From the NCBI GenBank assembly GCA_017871115.1, contig JAFCIZ010000006.1, forward strand, positions 806,001-870,000: a DNA stretch of 64,000 bases, in the 5' to 3' direction. Position 1 is the first letter of the stretch; each line of letters begins with the position of its first letter. Shown here in pieces: positions 48,977 to 60,682 of this stretch. The notes below the pieces were generated by a model. It was not told the origin of the DNA. It did not search any database and saw only the letters and a program-made list of their open reading frames with translations. This DNA is from Cunninghamella blakesleeana (Eukaryota > Mucoromycota > Mucoromycetes > Mucorales > Cunninghamellaceae). Position numbers and translations under genes: made by a program.

Positions 48977-51393
48977 ATGTCAAGTATGTTAAAAGAAAAC
49001 GTAACTGTCTTTAAAAAGAAAAAAAAAATAATTAACAGGGCATATTAACTATTTAATAGACAAAAATCAAAATCAGTACGATGCTTTAAGTTATCTATTA
49101 CCTCCTTCCAATACAAATGAATGGATAAAAGTAAGATGAATTGGATTATATAATTATTATTCTTAACATAATAATTTCATAACTTTATATTATTATAGAA
49201 ATGTATCTTTTGTATGCAAGCAATATTTCATAATGTAAGAATTATTTTGACGCCGGCCTTTTAAAAAAATAAAATAAAATAGAAAAATTATTTAACTATG
49301 GAAATTCATTTCTCTTTCTTTCCCGTATTTTCTTCTTCTAAAAACATAATATATGTCAACTTAAGGGTGTAATAAATAGTAAAAATACACAAGCCCTTAA
49401 AATAGCTGAAACAGGAAGAGTAGCAGTATATTATAATCATAATAGGGAAGGCCCATTTATTACAAATAGTAATTCAACATGTCAGATTCCTCTTCATTCA
49501 TTTGTACCTGAGGTACAACAAACCAGTATTCATAAACCTTCTCAAAATGAATTTGATATATCCAAAATAAGAACTCTCTTACCAACAACTTATTTATCGT
49601 ATTTAGTTCCATATCAAAGAATCAGTCAAGGCTGTCTAAAAAAAGAAGAGAAAAAATCAATTTTGAAAAACAAAAGAAAAGGGACGCAATTTTTACTTTC
49701 TTCTTCTTCTTACTCTCAGCAATCACATATAAATAACCCATCAGCTTACTATGATGACCCTTACAAAAATTCTGATAATATTTATTTAACCTCCTCTTCC
49801 TCCTCTTCCTCCTCCTCCTTTTCTTCATCTTTATCATCTTCATCAGCATCTTCCTCTCCTTCTTCTTTATATAGCACTTTTACAAATTTTACAAATCAAC
49901 AAATGAAACCACTAAATATATCAGATAGGTCTAGTTTATCAGACGACACTAATTCTTATTACTCGGCCTCTTCCTCCTCTTCCTCATCGTCCATAGTAGA
50001 TTCTTTGAAGCTTACAAATAAAAATGAAAGAAGTTCAATGATGTCCTCTCCAGCACCTTCTATTCAGCACCACCAACACCAATGTATTATTTCATCATCG
50101 GTATCATCTTCATCATATATACCCTCTTTATCTTCACCGAATGATACGCCATCTGCTCCAAGTATCGCAGATGACATATGGAATGAAACACAAACTATTT
50201 GTAATCATGAAGATATCACAGTTTGGTTAGGCACTAGGTACAATGATAATAATCATATCAGTTATATATAATGATAACCTATAGTTTGGAGGGAAAAGGT
50301 ATAATTTCTTTATTTTTTCATTTTTTTTAGTGATCCTTTTCGAAACCATGTATTACAATTATATATAAACCATTTTGATTTCACTGGACAAAGGTTAGAT
50401 GTAGCTTTTCGAACTTTTGCTAAAAAATTATATCTAAGAGCAGAAGCACAACAGTTGGATCGCGTTATTCAAGCGTTTGCTAATCGATTTTGGGAATGTA
50501 ATCCGGATAGATTATATTATAATGCAGGTAAAATAATAACGTCATAATAGTTATAATCGGAATACAAATAAAGTGATGATAAATAAGGTTCTTACTTTAT
50601 GTATATATTATTATTATTACCTGATTCTTCAAAATCAAAAATTTAGATATTGTTTATGTAATAGCTTACTCTTTATTACTATTAAACACTGAATTTTATA
50701 GTGCACCACATCATAAAAAAATGAACCGCTCTCAATTTATTAAAAATACTATGGAAACCATTTTACCTTTATTGATCAATGATGAAGATGTCATATCAGC
50801 TGTACAATCGTCTACTTTTTTAACACCAAAACCATTTACTCCTCAAGAGCAATCACTTTCTCATCCATCTTTTACTTTTTTTTCACGTAGTCAATCATTC
50901 CTGAATTCTAGAATAAAAAATGAGTCCAACAAATCATTATTTCAACATTATAAATCGCAGTCATTAACGGATTTAGCTACTTGTCTTTATAAACAAGATA
51001 AAGAAATAGTCAGCTCTTATTTTACAATGAATAAAAAGGATTGGATCATACAAATGGAATCGTTGTTAAAGGTAAATTATCATATTTATTATAAAGAAAT
51101 ATTTTAATTGAATTGATATTAATTTTTCTTTTTTTTTAAAAAAAAATAAAATAAAATAATATAAACATTAGAGACTATACAAATCAATTAAGGAAAATGA
51201 AATAGTTTTGTATATAAATATAAAAAAATCTGATGACTTTGCAAACCATGTACCTAAAACAAAAGGTGCATTAGCCAGGAATCGTGGGAAAGGCTTATCA
51301 TCATTATCTGCAACTACCTTTTCGAATTATTTGAAATCAATAAGATGGATCTCAAAATTAAAAAAAGAAAAAGATCAAATAGATCTCCTATAA
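48977..51393 (+). CDS. Sec7-domain ARF guanine-nucleotide exchange factor with Ser-rich insert
   Basis: Seven exons: 48977-48983, 49039-49130, 49199-49234, 49366-50237, 50331-50527, 50647-51071, 51172-51393; 616 residues. The first exon has only 7 bases but uses a strong GTATGT donor. The second half of a Sec7 domain is clear: NHEDITVWLG, LYINHFDFTGQRLDVAFRTF, LRAEAQQLDRVIQAFANRFW (Glu of the glutamic finger kept), and ADIVYVIAYSLLLLNTEFY. Upstream, KRKGTQFLLSS resembles the start of Sec7, but about 150 Ser-rich residues separate it from the rest. The C-terminal piece (LLKRLYKSIKEN.., KGALARNRGKGLSS) follows the Sec7-to-PH linker pattern, yet no full PH domain is seen. It would activate ARF GTPases in membrane traffic; activity with this insert is untested. 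Confidence 0.82.
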
Positions 51394-52785
51394 TGATCAT
51401 AAAAACAGTAGCAAACCGAGTATTTTAAAATATTAATTAAGAAAAGATGGAAGATCATAATTCAAAAAAAAAAAAGCAAATCTTTGGTACAATATACTGG
51501 CATATAATGATCTATTAAATAAATATATATATATATGCAATCATCATCATCTTCTTGTTGGGGTTAAAAAAAAATTATTCACATATGAATCTAAATTATC
51601 ATTGGTTTAAAATGCTATGAACGGAAGCTTGATCCTTAAAATTTAAAAATATGATTATCACGATAAAGATTTGAAATCTTTTAGAAAGGTAATTAAAAAT
51701 TTGGGTTTTTTTTCTTCGTACTATTTATTTATTTATTATTATTATTATAAAATCACTAAACTTTATTTTATTTTATTCCTTTAATTATTATTATTATTAT
51801 TATTTAAAAAGTTAGTTCAGCTAATACTAAAGCAAACATCAACAAATAAAATATAATGATAATAAATAAATGAGTGAAAAAATGGGGCTATGTAAAGAAT
51901 TAACAATTCAAAAAACGAAAGGAAGGTTTTTTTTTTATATATATCACCATGAACCTATGGGACTGAGGTTACATATAGTCAAGTTACCTTTAAAAAAAAA
52001 GATGCAGTGATCACTATGCGCGCGGATCATATACCAACTTGGGAATTTTCTAAGAACTAATTTTTAATTCAAAGTCAGCGCTTGTTGGATGATCCATTTG
52101 TTGACAATTATATACCAAAGCACTTGTATATACATTCTAATGCTGTAGATAGAGCTATGCAATTGGTATATAAGGTGAAGATTATATATATATATATATA
52201 TAATAAATAACAAATACACCAAGATAGGTAATAACAGTACTAGTAAAAAAAAAAAAGGATCTAATAACATTTATATATATATATATATATATATATTTAT
52301 TTATTTATTTATTATATATTTTAACAAAAGTATGGGATCAAAAAGCGGGGTACTTGTATAAAGTTTAAAACCTATTACAAAGCTTTCGGTAAAACCACAC
52401 ATTTTATTCAGCAAATATGAATCGATGTATACCACTGAACTTGACTCAATGACATTGATGACGTTTCCTTTTTTATATTTTATTTCCCTAACTTGTAAAT
52501 AATTATAATTATAAAAATAAGGATGAATAAAAAGAAAAAAATAAAAAAATGAAAAACTCGTGGTAACTTGAAAATAAATAAATGTAATAAAATTATTTCA
52601 CGTGTAATCCTATATCAGCATAAAAATATCGGGCTGTGAATTCATATGGAAAACGTTTTGTACTACAAGTCTCTTTATTTACTCAAAAATAATGTCAATA
52701 ATGCCAAATAAATAAATAAAATTAATCGGATTATATAAAAAATAATATAATAGGGGTGAGGAGAAAAAAAAATAGTTGTACGTAT
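51394..52785. other. Intergenic, convergent
   Basis: About 1.4 kb between Sec7 (+) and the small surface-protein gene (-). It has TA tracts at 52183-52202 and 52273-52296 and TTA repeats near 51730-51805. The GCGCGCGGATC at 52018-52028 is an unusually G+C-rich spot. No gene was seen. Confidence 0.55.
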
Positions 52786-53202
52786 TTAAAAAAGAAAAGT
52801 AATAAAAAAAATAACAAATAAACAAGAAGAATGTAAATTGAAATAAGTAGGAGAAGTGAAGGTAGCCAAAGAAACTCTTAATTTACCATTTTTCCCAACA
52901 GTATCATCAGGAAGAGGTGCGGATTGAGGAGGTCGATTTGTATTCATAGCTGGCGAGGACGAGGATGATTCAGAAGATAGATGATTTATATTAGTAGTAG
53001 TGGTAATGGATGAATTATTTTGGTTTATGTTGTTATTAGATATACTTGTATTATTATTATTTACACTATTATTAGAGGGTAGCGGTGTTGTAGCTATAAT
53101 AGTTGTATTACTTGAATTATTTGTTGTTGGAGTAGGTTGTTGTTGTTGTTGTGCATATACAACACATATGTAAAAGATGAATGAAATAACAAATACTCTC
53201 AT
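52786..53202 (-). CDS. Small Ser/Thr/Asn-rich secreted protein, probably GPI-anchored
   Basis: 138 residues from the ATG at 53200-53202. An N-terminal signal peptide (MRVFVISFIFYICVVYAQ) is followed by a Gln run and an 80-residue Asn/Ser/Thr-rich region with many N-x-S/T sites (NNSSNTT, NNNNTS, NNSS), as in cell-wall mannoproteins. The end is hydrophobic (SSCLFVIFFITFLF) after a small-residue region, which fits a GPI-attachment signal. A longer in-frame extension upstream exists but its composition looks like 5' UTR. A GTAAAT within GKNGK could be a splice donor, so the C-terminus is uncertain. Likely a small cell-surface protein; no specific function can be given. Confidence 0.6.
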   Translation of the reverse strand: MRVFVISFIFYICVVYAQQQQQPTPTTNNSSNTTIIATTPLPSNNSVNNNNTSISNNNINQNNSSITTTTNINHLSSESSSSSPAMNTNRPPQSAPLPDDTVGKNGKLRVSLATFTSPTYFNLHSSCLFVIFFITFLF

Positions 53203-53683
53203 TATTTGTATTATTGTAAAAATAAGAAACAAAAGATAAAAATGAAAAAGAAAGGAAAATAGAAATAAATTATATATATATTTATATTTGGGAGAGCTTT
53301 TAAATGAACAAGGGGGGATATAATAAAGTAAAAAAAAGGGGAAGCATAAAGATATAAAATAAAGGAATAGAACAACTTTTTCTTTTATTACCACTATTAA
53401 TGTAGAAAGATGTATATATTTTTTTTTTTCTTTCATCACAATGTATATATATATATATATATATATAAATGTAATAATAGTAATAAATAATAATGATGAG
53501 TTAAAAAAAAATTAGGGTAACATTTGAAGAAAGGAAGGAAGGAAAAAAAAAAATAACATTGCTTTGGAAAAATAAAATAAAATAAAAATATATAACAATT
53601 AAACAAATATCATTATGATAAATAAATAATAATAAAAAAATATGTATGTAAAAAAAAATATGAAATATGAATATAAAAATACA
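53203..53683. other. Intergenic spacer
   Basis: Promoter side of the small surface-protein gene and 3' flank of the bHLH gene. A TA tract lies at 53445-53466, next to purine-rich sequence (AAGGAAGGAAGG at about 53531-53542). No gene was seen. Confidence 0.55.
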
Positions 53684-53843
53684 TTATTTTTGTTTTAAAA
53701 ACATCAATTCTTTTCGAAGGTCTTCAATTTCTTTGGCAAAATTTTCTTCTCTTTCATGCAAATGATTAATATATCCAACAGCTAAAACAAAAGAGATGAT
53801 AGATATTAATAAATTATGAATTCTCAGACTCTTTTATTTTATA

Positions 53844-53883
<40 letters not shown>

Positions 53884-54855
53884 TTTACTAAGAATTTCCC
53901 ATTTACTTGTTTTTAATCCTTTATCAACCGGCAATATTTCCCTTAAATCATCAAACAAGTCCTTCATTTCTTTACGTCTTTTTCTTTCTGCTAACTTATG
54001 ACTCACACGTAACTCTGGTGATCTTGAATAAGGAGCATGTGTACTATATCTTCTTGCAGGAGGAGGAGGAGGAGTTGTCGATGAAGATGAAGCAGTTGTA
54101 GTAGTTGTTGGATGAATGGCAAGTGAAGAAGAAGATAATGAAGGAGGAGGAGGAGGAGGGGAAGTAATATGAGAGTAGTTATCAAATCGAGGTTGATGAT
54201 GTGGAGAGGAGCAAGTAGATAAACTACCGGAAAGATGTAAAGATGAAGAGGTAGTAGATGAGGACGAAGACGAAGATATAGAGGGGAAATCTCTTTTAAT
54301 ACTTGGAGCAATGGCTATAGAATGCCTTCGTCCATGCACTTCATCTAATAATAAATGGCCGGGTGAAGACGTATGTCGAGAGCGTGACGATGATGAAGAA
54401 GAAGTAGGTGTAAGTATGGACGACGATGATGATGATGAGGTAGAGGTAGGGTGAAAATGAAGTTCACTTGTTAATTGACTTATAGAAGGTAAAGAGTCTC
54501 TTCGCCAAGGTGTATGTAAAGGTGAAGCAGGTGTTGATATCAAATCAGGTCGATGCTCTAAAGGAGAAGGACGATTAAGGGTATGTGTGGATGAAGAAGA
54601 AGGTGAAGAAGGTGGTGAACTATTATTAGATGACCGAATATCTATCATAGACCCCCTTCTTGAATTGGATGGGCTAGGAGATGCATAATGGCACGGACTT
54701 GTTTGTGAACGAAAATTATTTATTGTGCTATTGGTATTGGGTGGTGGATGTAATATTCTTAAAGTAGGATCTAGTGATTCATATTCCATCGTTTTTTGTG
54801 TATTAGAGTGTTCTTCTTCGTGTGGTGGTGTAGAATAGTGATTACTAACTAACAT
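53684..54855 (-). CDS. bHLH transcription factor (E-box type)
   Basis: Two exons, 54855-53883 and 53781-53684, join in phase 1; 356 residues. The first ~280 residues are Ser/Pro-rich and disordered with several Ser runs and poly-Pro stretches (likely activation/regulatory region). The bHLH domain lies at the C-terminus: basic region [20 protein letters not shown] with the His/Glu/Arg set that contacts CACGTG E-boxes, helix 1, a short loop ([14 protein letters not shown]), then helix 2 across the intron ([10 protein letters not shown]) running into a short leucine-zipper-like coil ([20 protein letters not shown]). So it is bHLH or short bHLHZ. It should dimerise and bind E-boxes in the nucleus. 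A perfect CACGTG lies about 320 bases upstream of its own ATG. Confidence 0.9.
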
Positions 54856-55177
54856 TATGTATATTATATATATATATGTGTGTATATATATATATATATG
54901 TATGTATGTATGTGTGTATGTATTTATATATATTCTACTCTTTTAATAAAAGAAATGAATAGGAAGAAAAAAGGATAATAAAAATATTAATTAATAAATG
55001 ATTATATATATAAAGGGGAGGAGGGGAAAATATTAAAAGAAAAAGAGAAAAAAAAAAAAAGAGAGAGAGAAAAAAAAAAAGTGTTTTTTTTTGTTTTGAA
55101 AAAAAAAATTATATATTTTTTTATGTTGGGTTTGGAAAAAAAAGAAATAGCAAAAAAAGGAAAATCGACTCCGAAAA

Positions 55178-55183
55178 CACGTG
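55178..55183. promoter_or_regulatory. CACGTG E-box upstream of the bHLH gene
   Basis: A perfect palindromic E-box, about 320 bases upstream of the bHLH start codon, inside otherwise very A+T-rich DNA. It could mediate autoregulation or act on the divergent FGAM synthase gene 1.2 kb away. Inference from sequence only. Confidence 0.4.
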
Positions 55184-56124
55184 CTGCTATTAAATACACA
55201 TGTGTATGATTTTTTTTCACACACGCTTTTATTTTATTTTTTTAAAAATGAACAAAAAAAGGAATATATATATATATATTATTATTATAAAATATAGTTT
55301 TTCTTATAATATATTATATAATATTATAATAAAACAATACGATACACTTTTTTGTACTAATCTTTAAACTTATAATACTTGGTCATATATTTAATATGTT
55401 TATTATATATATTAATATTAATATATACATAGTATTCTAGGTATATTTTTTTTAATTCTCTAGTTGAAAAAAAAAGAAAAAAAAAATGGACAATTAAAAA
55501 AGAACCTCTTTGTTTCCAACTCATGTCCCTTAAATATGGATTATCAATCTTATGGTTAAGGCTCATCATTTCTCCGACCTTTTTTTTTTTTCATTTTAAA
55601 AGGATTAGTACTATATAATTTGCTGCAGAATAATAAGCATTGATCCGCTCTAGGACCGAGCTTTTTTTTTATTATATCCTCGTTTTTTTATTTTTCCCAT
55701 TGTTACACATAGTTACTTTGACGCTTTTTAGTGAGCATAAATAATATGAAATTTTAACATGTATTATTATATAAACTGGGAAAACAATGGTCATTATTAT
55801 TCAAAAAGGTTTTTTTTATCCTTATTTTCATTTGACTGATTAATTAGATAGGGTTTATTATTATAATAGTAATTTTTAGATCAAGGTTTCATAAAAAAAA
55901 AAAAAGAGCTCTGGTTCCCATTTAGTTTTATTGTTTAATGATGATTCTATTTATATATAATTATTATATACTAATATGTATAATAAAATAAATAATAAAA
56001 GCAGATGATTTCACTAATAAAATTATAGAAGCTGTGGATAGTTTCTTTTATTTTATTTTACTCCACCATATAAATGATCATTTTGTTGTATCTGGGATTT
56101 AAAAAGGTGGAGGGCTTGACGGAT

Positions 56125-56131
56125 TGACTCA
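56125..56131 (+). promoter_or_regulatory. TGACTCA, candidate Gcn4/Bas1-type site of FGAM synthase
   Basis: TGACTCA lies about 220 bases upstream of the FGAM synthase ATG. In yeast, purine (ADE) genes are controlled through TGACTC elements by Bas1 and Gcn4. The match to the AP-1/Gcn4 palindrome is exact. Function in this fungus is inferred. Confidence 0.4.
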
Positions 56132-56349
56132 TAGGACCGTTTTTTCAATTTTTTTTTAAAAAAATAAAATTCAAGCAAAAAAAAAAAAAAAAAAAAAAAA
56201 GCGAAATTGATTTTTTTTTTTTCTTTCCCGTTTTTTTTTTTTTTTATTATCCATATTATAAAATAATATATATAAACCATTGATTACCCTTCATAGAAGG
56301 CGTTTTTTTAATTTATATTAATAATACTAATAATAATAATACTAATACC

Positions 56350-57534
56350 ATGTTGGTACTTCCTGGAACATCCGCTCTTTCTGAATTCAAGAGTCAAACC
56401 TTATTAAAAAATATTCAAAAAAAGACACCTCAAGTGTCAAGTATATCTGCTTTACAGGTTCATTTTGTCAACCCTAAAAATGAAACTGGTCTCCAAGCTA
56501 TAAGTGATGCTTCATCTGAAAAACGTCATATTCTTAATAACTTGCTCCATTATGGATCCAATCCAATTGAAAAAAACAATGCTTCTATTATTGAACAATT
56601 TTTAGCTGATAATATCCAACCTTCTACTGGTGGTCTTGTTCTCTTGGTTGTACCACGCGCTGGTACTATTTCTCCTTGGTCTTCTAAAGCTACTAATATT
56701 GCTCATCTTTGTAACTTGTATGATGAAGTAGAACGTATTGAACGTGGTGTCGCTTATTATATCCAAACCAATGGTCAACATCTTACTTCGGATGATATAG
56801 ATATCAATTTGATCCACGATCGTATGACTCAATTGGTTTTAACCTCTGTACCTAATACTGACTCTATTTTTAAACATGGTCAACCTGGTCCCTTAACCGT
56901 AGTCGATTTACTTAGTGGTGGTGGTGACGATGTAAATACAGCTCGTGAAAAATTAGTAAAAGCTAATTTAGAATTGGGTTTGGCTTTGGCTGATGATGAA
57001 ATAGACTATTTAATCTCTGCCTTTGTTGGGGGTCATCAAGATCAACAAGATAATATTGTTTTACATAGAAATCCTACCGATGTAGAACTTTTCATGTTTG
57101 CCCAAGTCAATTCCGAACATTGTCGTCATAAAATCTTTGGCGCTGATTGGACTATCGATGGTGAACAAAAACCTCATTCTCTTTTCCAAATGATTAAAAA
57201 TACTCACAAATTAAACCCAAATTATACTTTATCTGCTTATTCTGATAATGCTGCTGTATTGGAAGGTTTTAAAGCAACTCGCTTTGCCCCATCATCCGTC
57301 GCCAATAATACTTATCAACATTATGAAGAAGATGTACATTATTTGGCTAAAGTAAGTTGATTTATTAAAATAAAAAAAGGTGGAAACTATAAGTAAGAAA
57401 AAAAAAAAAAAGAGAGAGAAAGTAAGTATAAAACAAATTAAAAAAATAAAAGGAGTATGGAGTATGGAGTATGGAAAAAAAATATGATCAATTTATATTT
57501 ATTAACACATACTATTTATTTTATTTTATTCATT

Positions 57535-57567
<33 letters not shown>

Positions 57568-60500
57568 GGTTGAAACACATAACCATCCTACAGCTGTATC
57601 TCCTTTCCCTGGTGCTTCTACTGGTTCCGGTGGTGAAATTCGTGATGAAGGTGCTGTCGGTCTTGGATCCAAACCTAAGGCTGGTTTAGTTGGTTTTACC
57701 GTCTCTAATTTGTTAATTCCTGACAATATTCAACCATGGGAAACTGACTTTGGTAAACCTGGTCATGTTGCCTCAGCTTTTGATATCATGATGGAAGCTC
57801 CTTTAGGTGGTGCTTCCTTTAATAATGAATTTGGTCGCCCTGCTTTGACTGGTTATTTCCGTACCTTCGCTGAAGAAGTGCCTTTAGATGAAAATAAAAA
57901 TGAAATTCGTGGTTATCATAAACCTATCATGATTGCTGGTGGTGTAGGAAGTATTAGACCTGCTCATGTATTAAAGAAACCTATTAACCCTGGTGCTCAT
58001 TTAATTGTTTTGGGTGGTCCAAGTATGTTGATTGGTCTTGGTGGAGGTGCTGCTAGCTCCATGGCTTCTGGCCAAAGTAGCGCTGATCTTGATTTTGCTT
58101 CTGTACAAAGAGAAAACCCTGAAATGCAACGTCGTGCTCAACAAGTTATCGATTTTTGTACTGCTCTTGGCGATGACAACCCTATTGAATCCATTCATGA
58201 TGTAGGTGCTGGTGGTTTATCCAACGCTTTACCTGAAATTGTTCATGATAGTGATCTTGGTGCTGAAATCGAACTTAGAAAAGTCCCTTGTGATGATCCT
58301 AGTATGTCTCCCATGGAAATATGGTGTAATGAATCTCAAGAACGTTATGTTTTGGCTGTATCTCCTGAAAAATTATCTACTTTTGAAGCCTTTTGTGCCC
58401 GTGAACGTTGTTTATATGCTGTGGTAGGTAAAGCTACAGCTGAAAAAAAATTAGTGGTAAAAGATTCCTTATTGGGAAATACACCTATTGATTTACCTAT
58501 GCCTGTCTTGTTTGGAAAACCACCAAAAATGTCAAGAGTTACTACTACTGTTAAACCTTTACGCCATGCTTTTGATACAACTCTTCAATCTTATTTATCA
58601 AGTGGTATTTCTCTTCAGCAATCATTAAACGATGCTGCATCTCGTGTTTTACAATTACCTACTGTTGCTTCTAAATCCTTCTTGGTTACTATTGGTGATC
58701 GTTCTATTACTGCTTTAGTTGCTCGTGATCAAATGGTAGGTCCATGGCAAGTTCCTGTTGCTGATGTAGCTGTTACAACAACATCATTAGGAAAGGATAT
58801 TATTACTGGTGAAGCTATGGCTATGGGTGAACGTACTCCTCTTGCTTTATTATCTCAAGCTGCATCAGCTCGTATGGCTGTTGGTGAATGTTTATTAAAT
58901 ATGGCTGCTGCTAATATTAAGGATACAAGTCGTATCCGTATGTCTGCTAATTGGATGTGTGCTGCTAATCACGATGGAGAAGGATCTGGTCTTTATGAAG
59001 CTGTTCAAGCTATTGGACTTGATTTATGTCCTGCTTTAGATATTGCTATCCCTGTTGGAAAAGATTCAATGTCAATGAAAATGAAATGGAATACCGAACA
59101 AAACGAACAACGAGAAGTAACAGCTCCTTTATCATTAATTATTACTGGATTTGCTACTGTGATTAACAACCATAAAACATTCACTCCTCAATTGCTTAAT
59201 CAACCAAATACCTCACTTGTCTATATTGATTTAGCAAACGGAAAACAAAGATTAGGTGGTTCAGCACTTGCTCAAGTATATAAACAAATCGGCTCTGAAG
59301 CCCCTGATGTAGAAGATGCTACTTTATTAAAGAATTTCTTTAATGCTATGCAATTGGTTAAGGAAGGTGATGTGAAAAACAGTATTGTTTTAGCTTATCA
59401 TGACCGTTCAGATGGTGGTTTATTCACAACAATTGTTGAAATGTGTTTCGCTGGTCATGTAGGTGCTCAAATTGATTTGGATGCCATTACTAAAGGAAAT
59501 GATGTTATTTCTAGCTTATACAATGAAGAACTTGGTGCTGTTGTTCAAGTGTCAAATGATCGTTTTGATGAATTTGTAACCTTGGTTGGTAAGGCTGGCC
59601 TTCCCAAAGAAGCCATTCATAAAATTGGTGTTGTTACTGAACATGATGAAAAGGATACCATAGCTTTCCGTCTTAAAGGTGAAACTGTATATAGTGCCGA
59701 TCGTGTGGATCTTTTCCGTTTATGGTCTAAAACATCTTATCTTATGCAATCCGCCCGTGATAATGCCAACTGTGCTCAACAAGAATATGATAATATCCTT
59801 GATGTAAAGGATCCTGGTATAACATATAAATTAACTTTCAACCCAGCCGATGATATCACTCAATCTTTAGTGGCAACTCAATCCAAGAAACCTAAAGTGG
59901 CTATTTTACGTGACCAAGGTGTTAATGGACAAATTGAAATGGCCTTTTCCTTCCATTTAGCTGGCTTCGAAGCCGTCGATGTTCACATGACCGATATTAT
60001 TTCTGGCAAGGTAACATTGAAGGACTTTGTTGGTATTGCTGCTTGTGGTGGGTTCTCTTACGGTGATGTTTTAGGCGCTGGTGCAGGTTGGGCCAAATCC
60101 ATTTTACTTCATCCTCATGCTCGAGCTGAATTTTCTCATTTCTTCAATGAACGTGATAATACATTTGCTTTAGGTGTATGTAATGGATGTCAATTCTTGA
60201 CCCAAATTGCTGAATTAATTCCTGGTGCTACCAACTGGCCAACTTTCCAACGTAATGAAAGTGAACAATTTGAAGGACGCACTACCATGGTTGAAATAGT
60301 ATCAGATGCCACTAGTGTATTCTTTAGTGATATGGAAGGTTCTCAATTACCTATTGCTGTTGCCCATGGTGAAGGCCGTGCTCAATTTAAATCAGAAACA
60401 TCCAAACAATCATTTGATCAAGAAAAATTAACTGTTGTTCACTATGTGGATAATTATGGTCGCCCAACACAACGTTATCCTTTCAATCCTAATGGTTCTC

Positions 60501-60682
60501 CTAATGGTATTGCTGGTATTCGTACTCCTAACGGCCGTGTCTTAGCTATGATGCCTCATCCTGAACGTGTTGTTTTGAAAGAAAGTAACTCTTGGTATCC
60601 TACCAACGAAACCTGGGGTCAATCTGGTCCTTGGCTTAGAATGTTTATGAATGCTCGCAAGTGGGTTGGTGATAATTATTAA
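56350..60682 (+). CDS. ADE6: Phosphoribosylformylglycinamidine synthase (FGAM synthase, ADE6/PurL-type)
   Basis: Catalyses the fourth step of purine synthesis: FGAR plus glutamine plus ATP to FGAM, in the cytosol. Two exons, 56350-57351 and 57569-60682, phase 0; 1371 residues, normal for the large eukaryotic form. N-terminal PurS-like region, then FGAM-synthetase domains ([70 protein letters not shown]) and a C-terminal glutamine amidotransferase with Cys in [10 protein letters not shown], His/Glu region AHGEGRAQF and MPHPERV. The conserved EGA-x-GRG segment reads [13 protein letters not shown], with Leu for the usual Arg. The codons are C/T-ended and regular, as in a well-expressed gene. The intron carries two simple repeats. 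Very secure. Confidence 0.97.
57452..57472 (+). repeat. Three tandem copies of GGAGTAT
   Basis: A perfect 7-base unit repeated three times within the FGAM synthase intron, just before the poly-T/poly-A tract. Looks like a young microsatellite. Confidence 0.85.
57533..57567. repeat. T22-A13 tract at the intron 3' end
   Basis: A run of 22 T followed by 13 A ends directly at the AG of the 3' splice site of the FGAM synthase intron. It could fold as an RNA hairpin; the T run acts as the polypyrimidine tract. Confidence 0.85.

Larger units (their letters stand above)
54856..56349. other. Divergent intergenic region, bHLH and FGAM synthase promoters
   Basis: About 1.5 kb. Upstream of the bHLH gene are TA/TG repeats (54866-54915). 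It contains the E-box at 55178 and the TGACTCA at 56125, annotated separately. Long poly-A and poly-T runs fill 56150-56250. No definite gene was seen; a 70-codon frame at 55357-55569 (-) is discussed under rejected items. Confidence 0.55.

Noticed and set aside
52786..53439. Longer N-terminal extension of the small surface protein
   Set aside because: The extra ~79 residues are Phe/Leu/Tyr/Lys sequence typical of translated A/T-rich leader, and a proper signal peptide starts at the internal ATG at 53202.
55357..55569. 70-codon minus-strand frame beginning MMSLNHKIDNPYLRDMSWKQ
   Set aside because: Only the first ~22 residues look protein-like; the rest is A/T-driven Phe/Ile/Tyr/Lys sequence. 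No good donor follows and no family was recognised.
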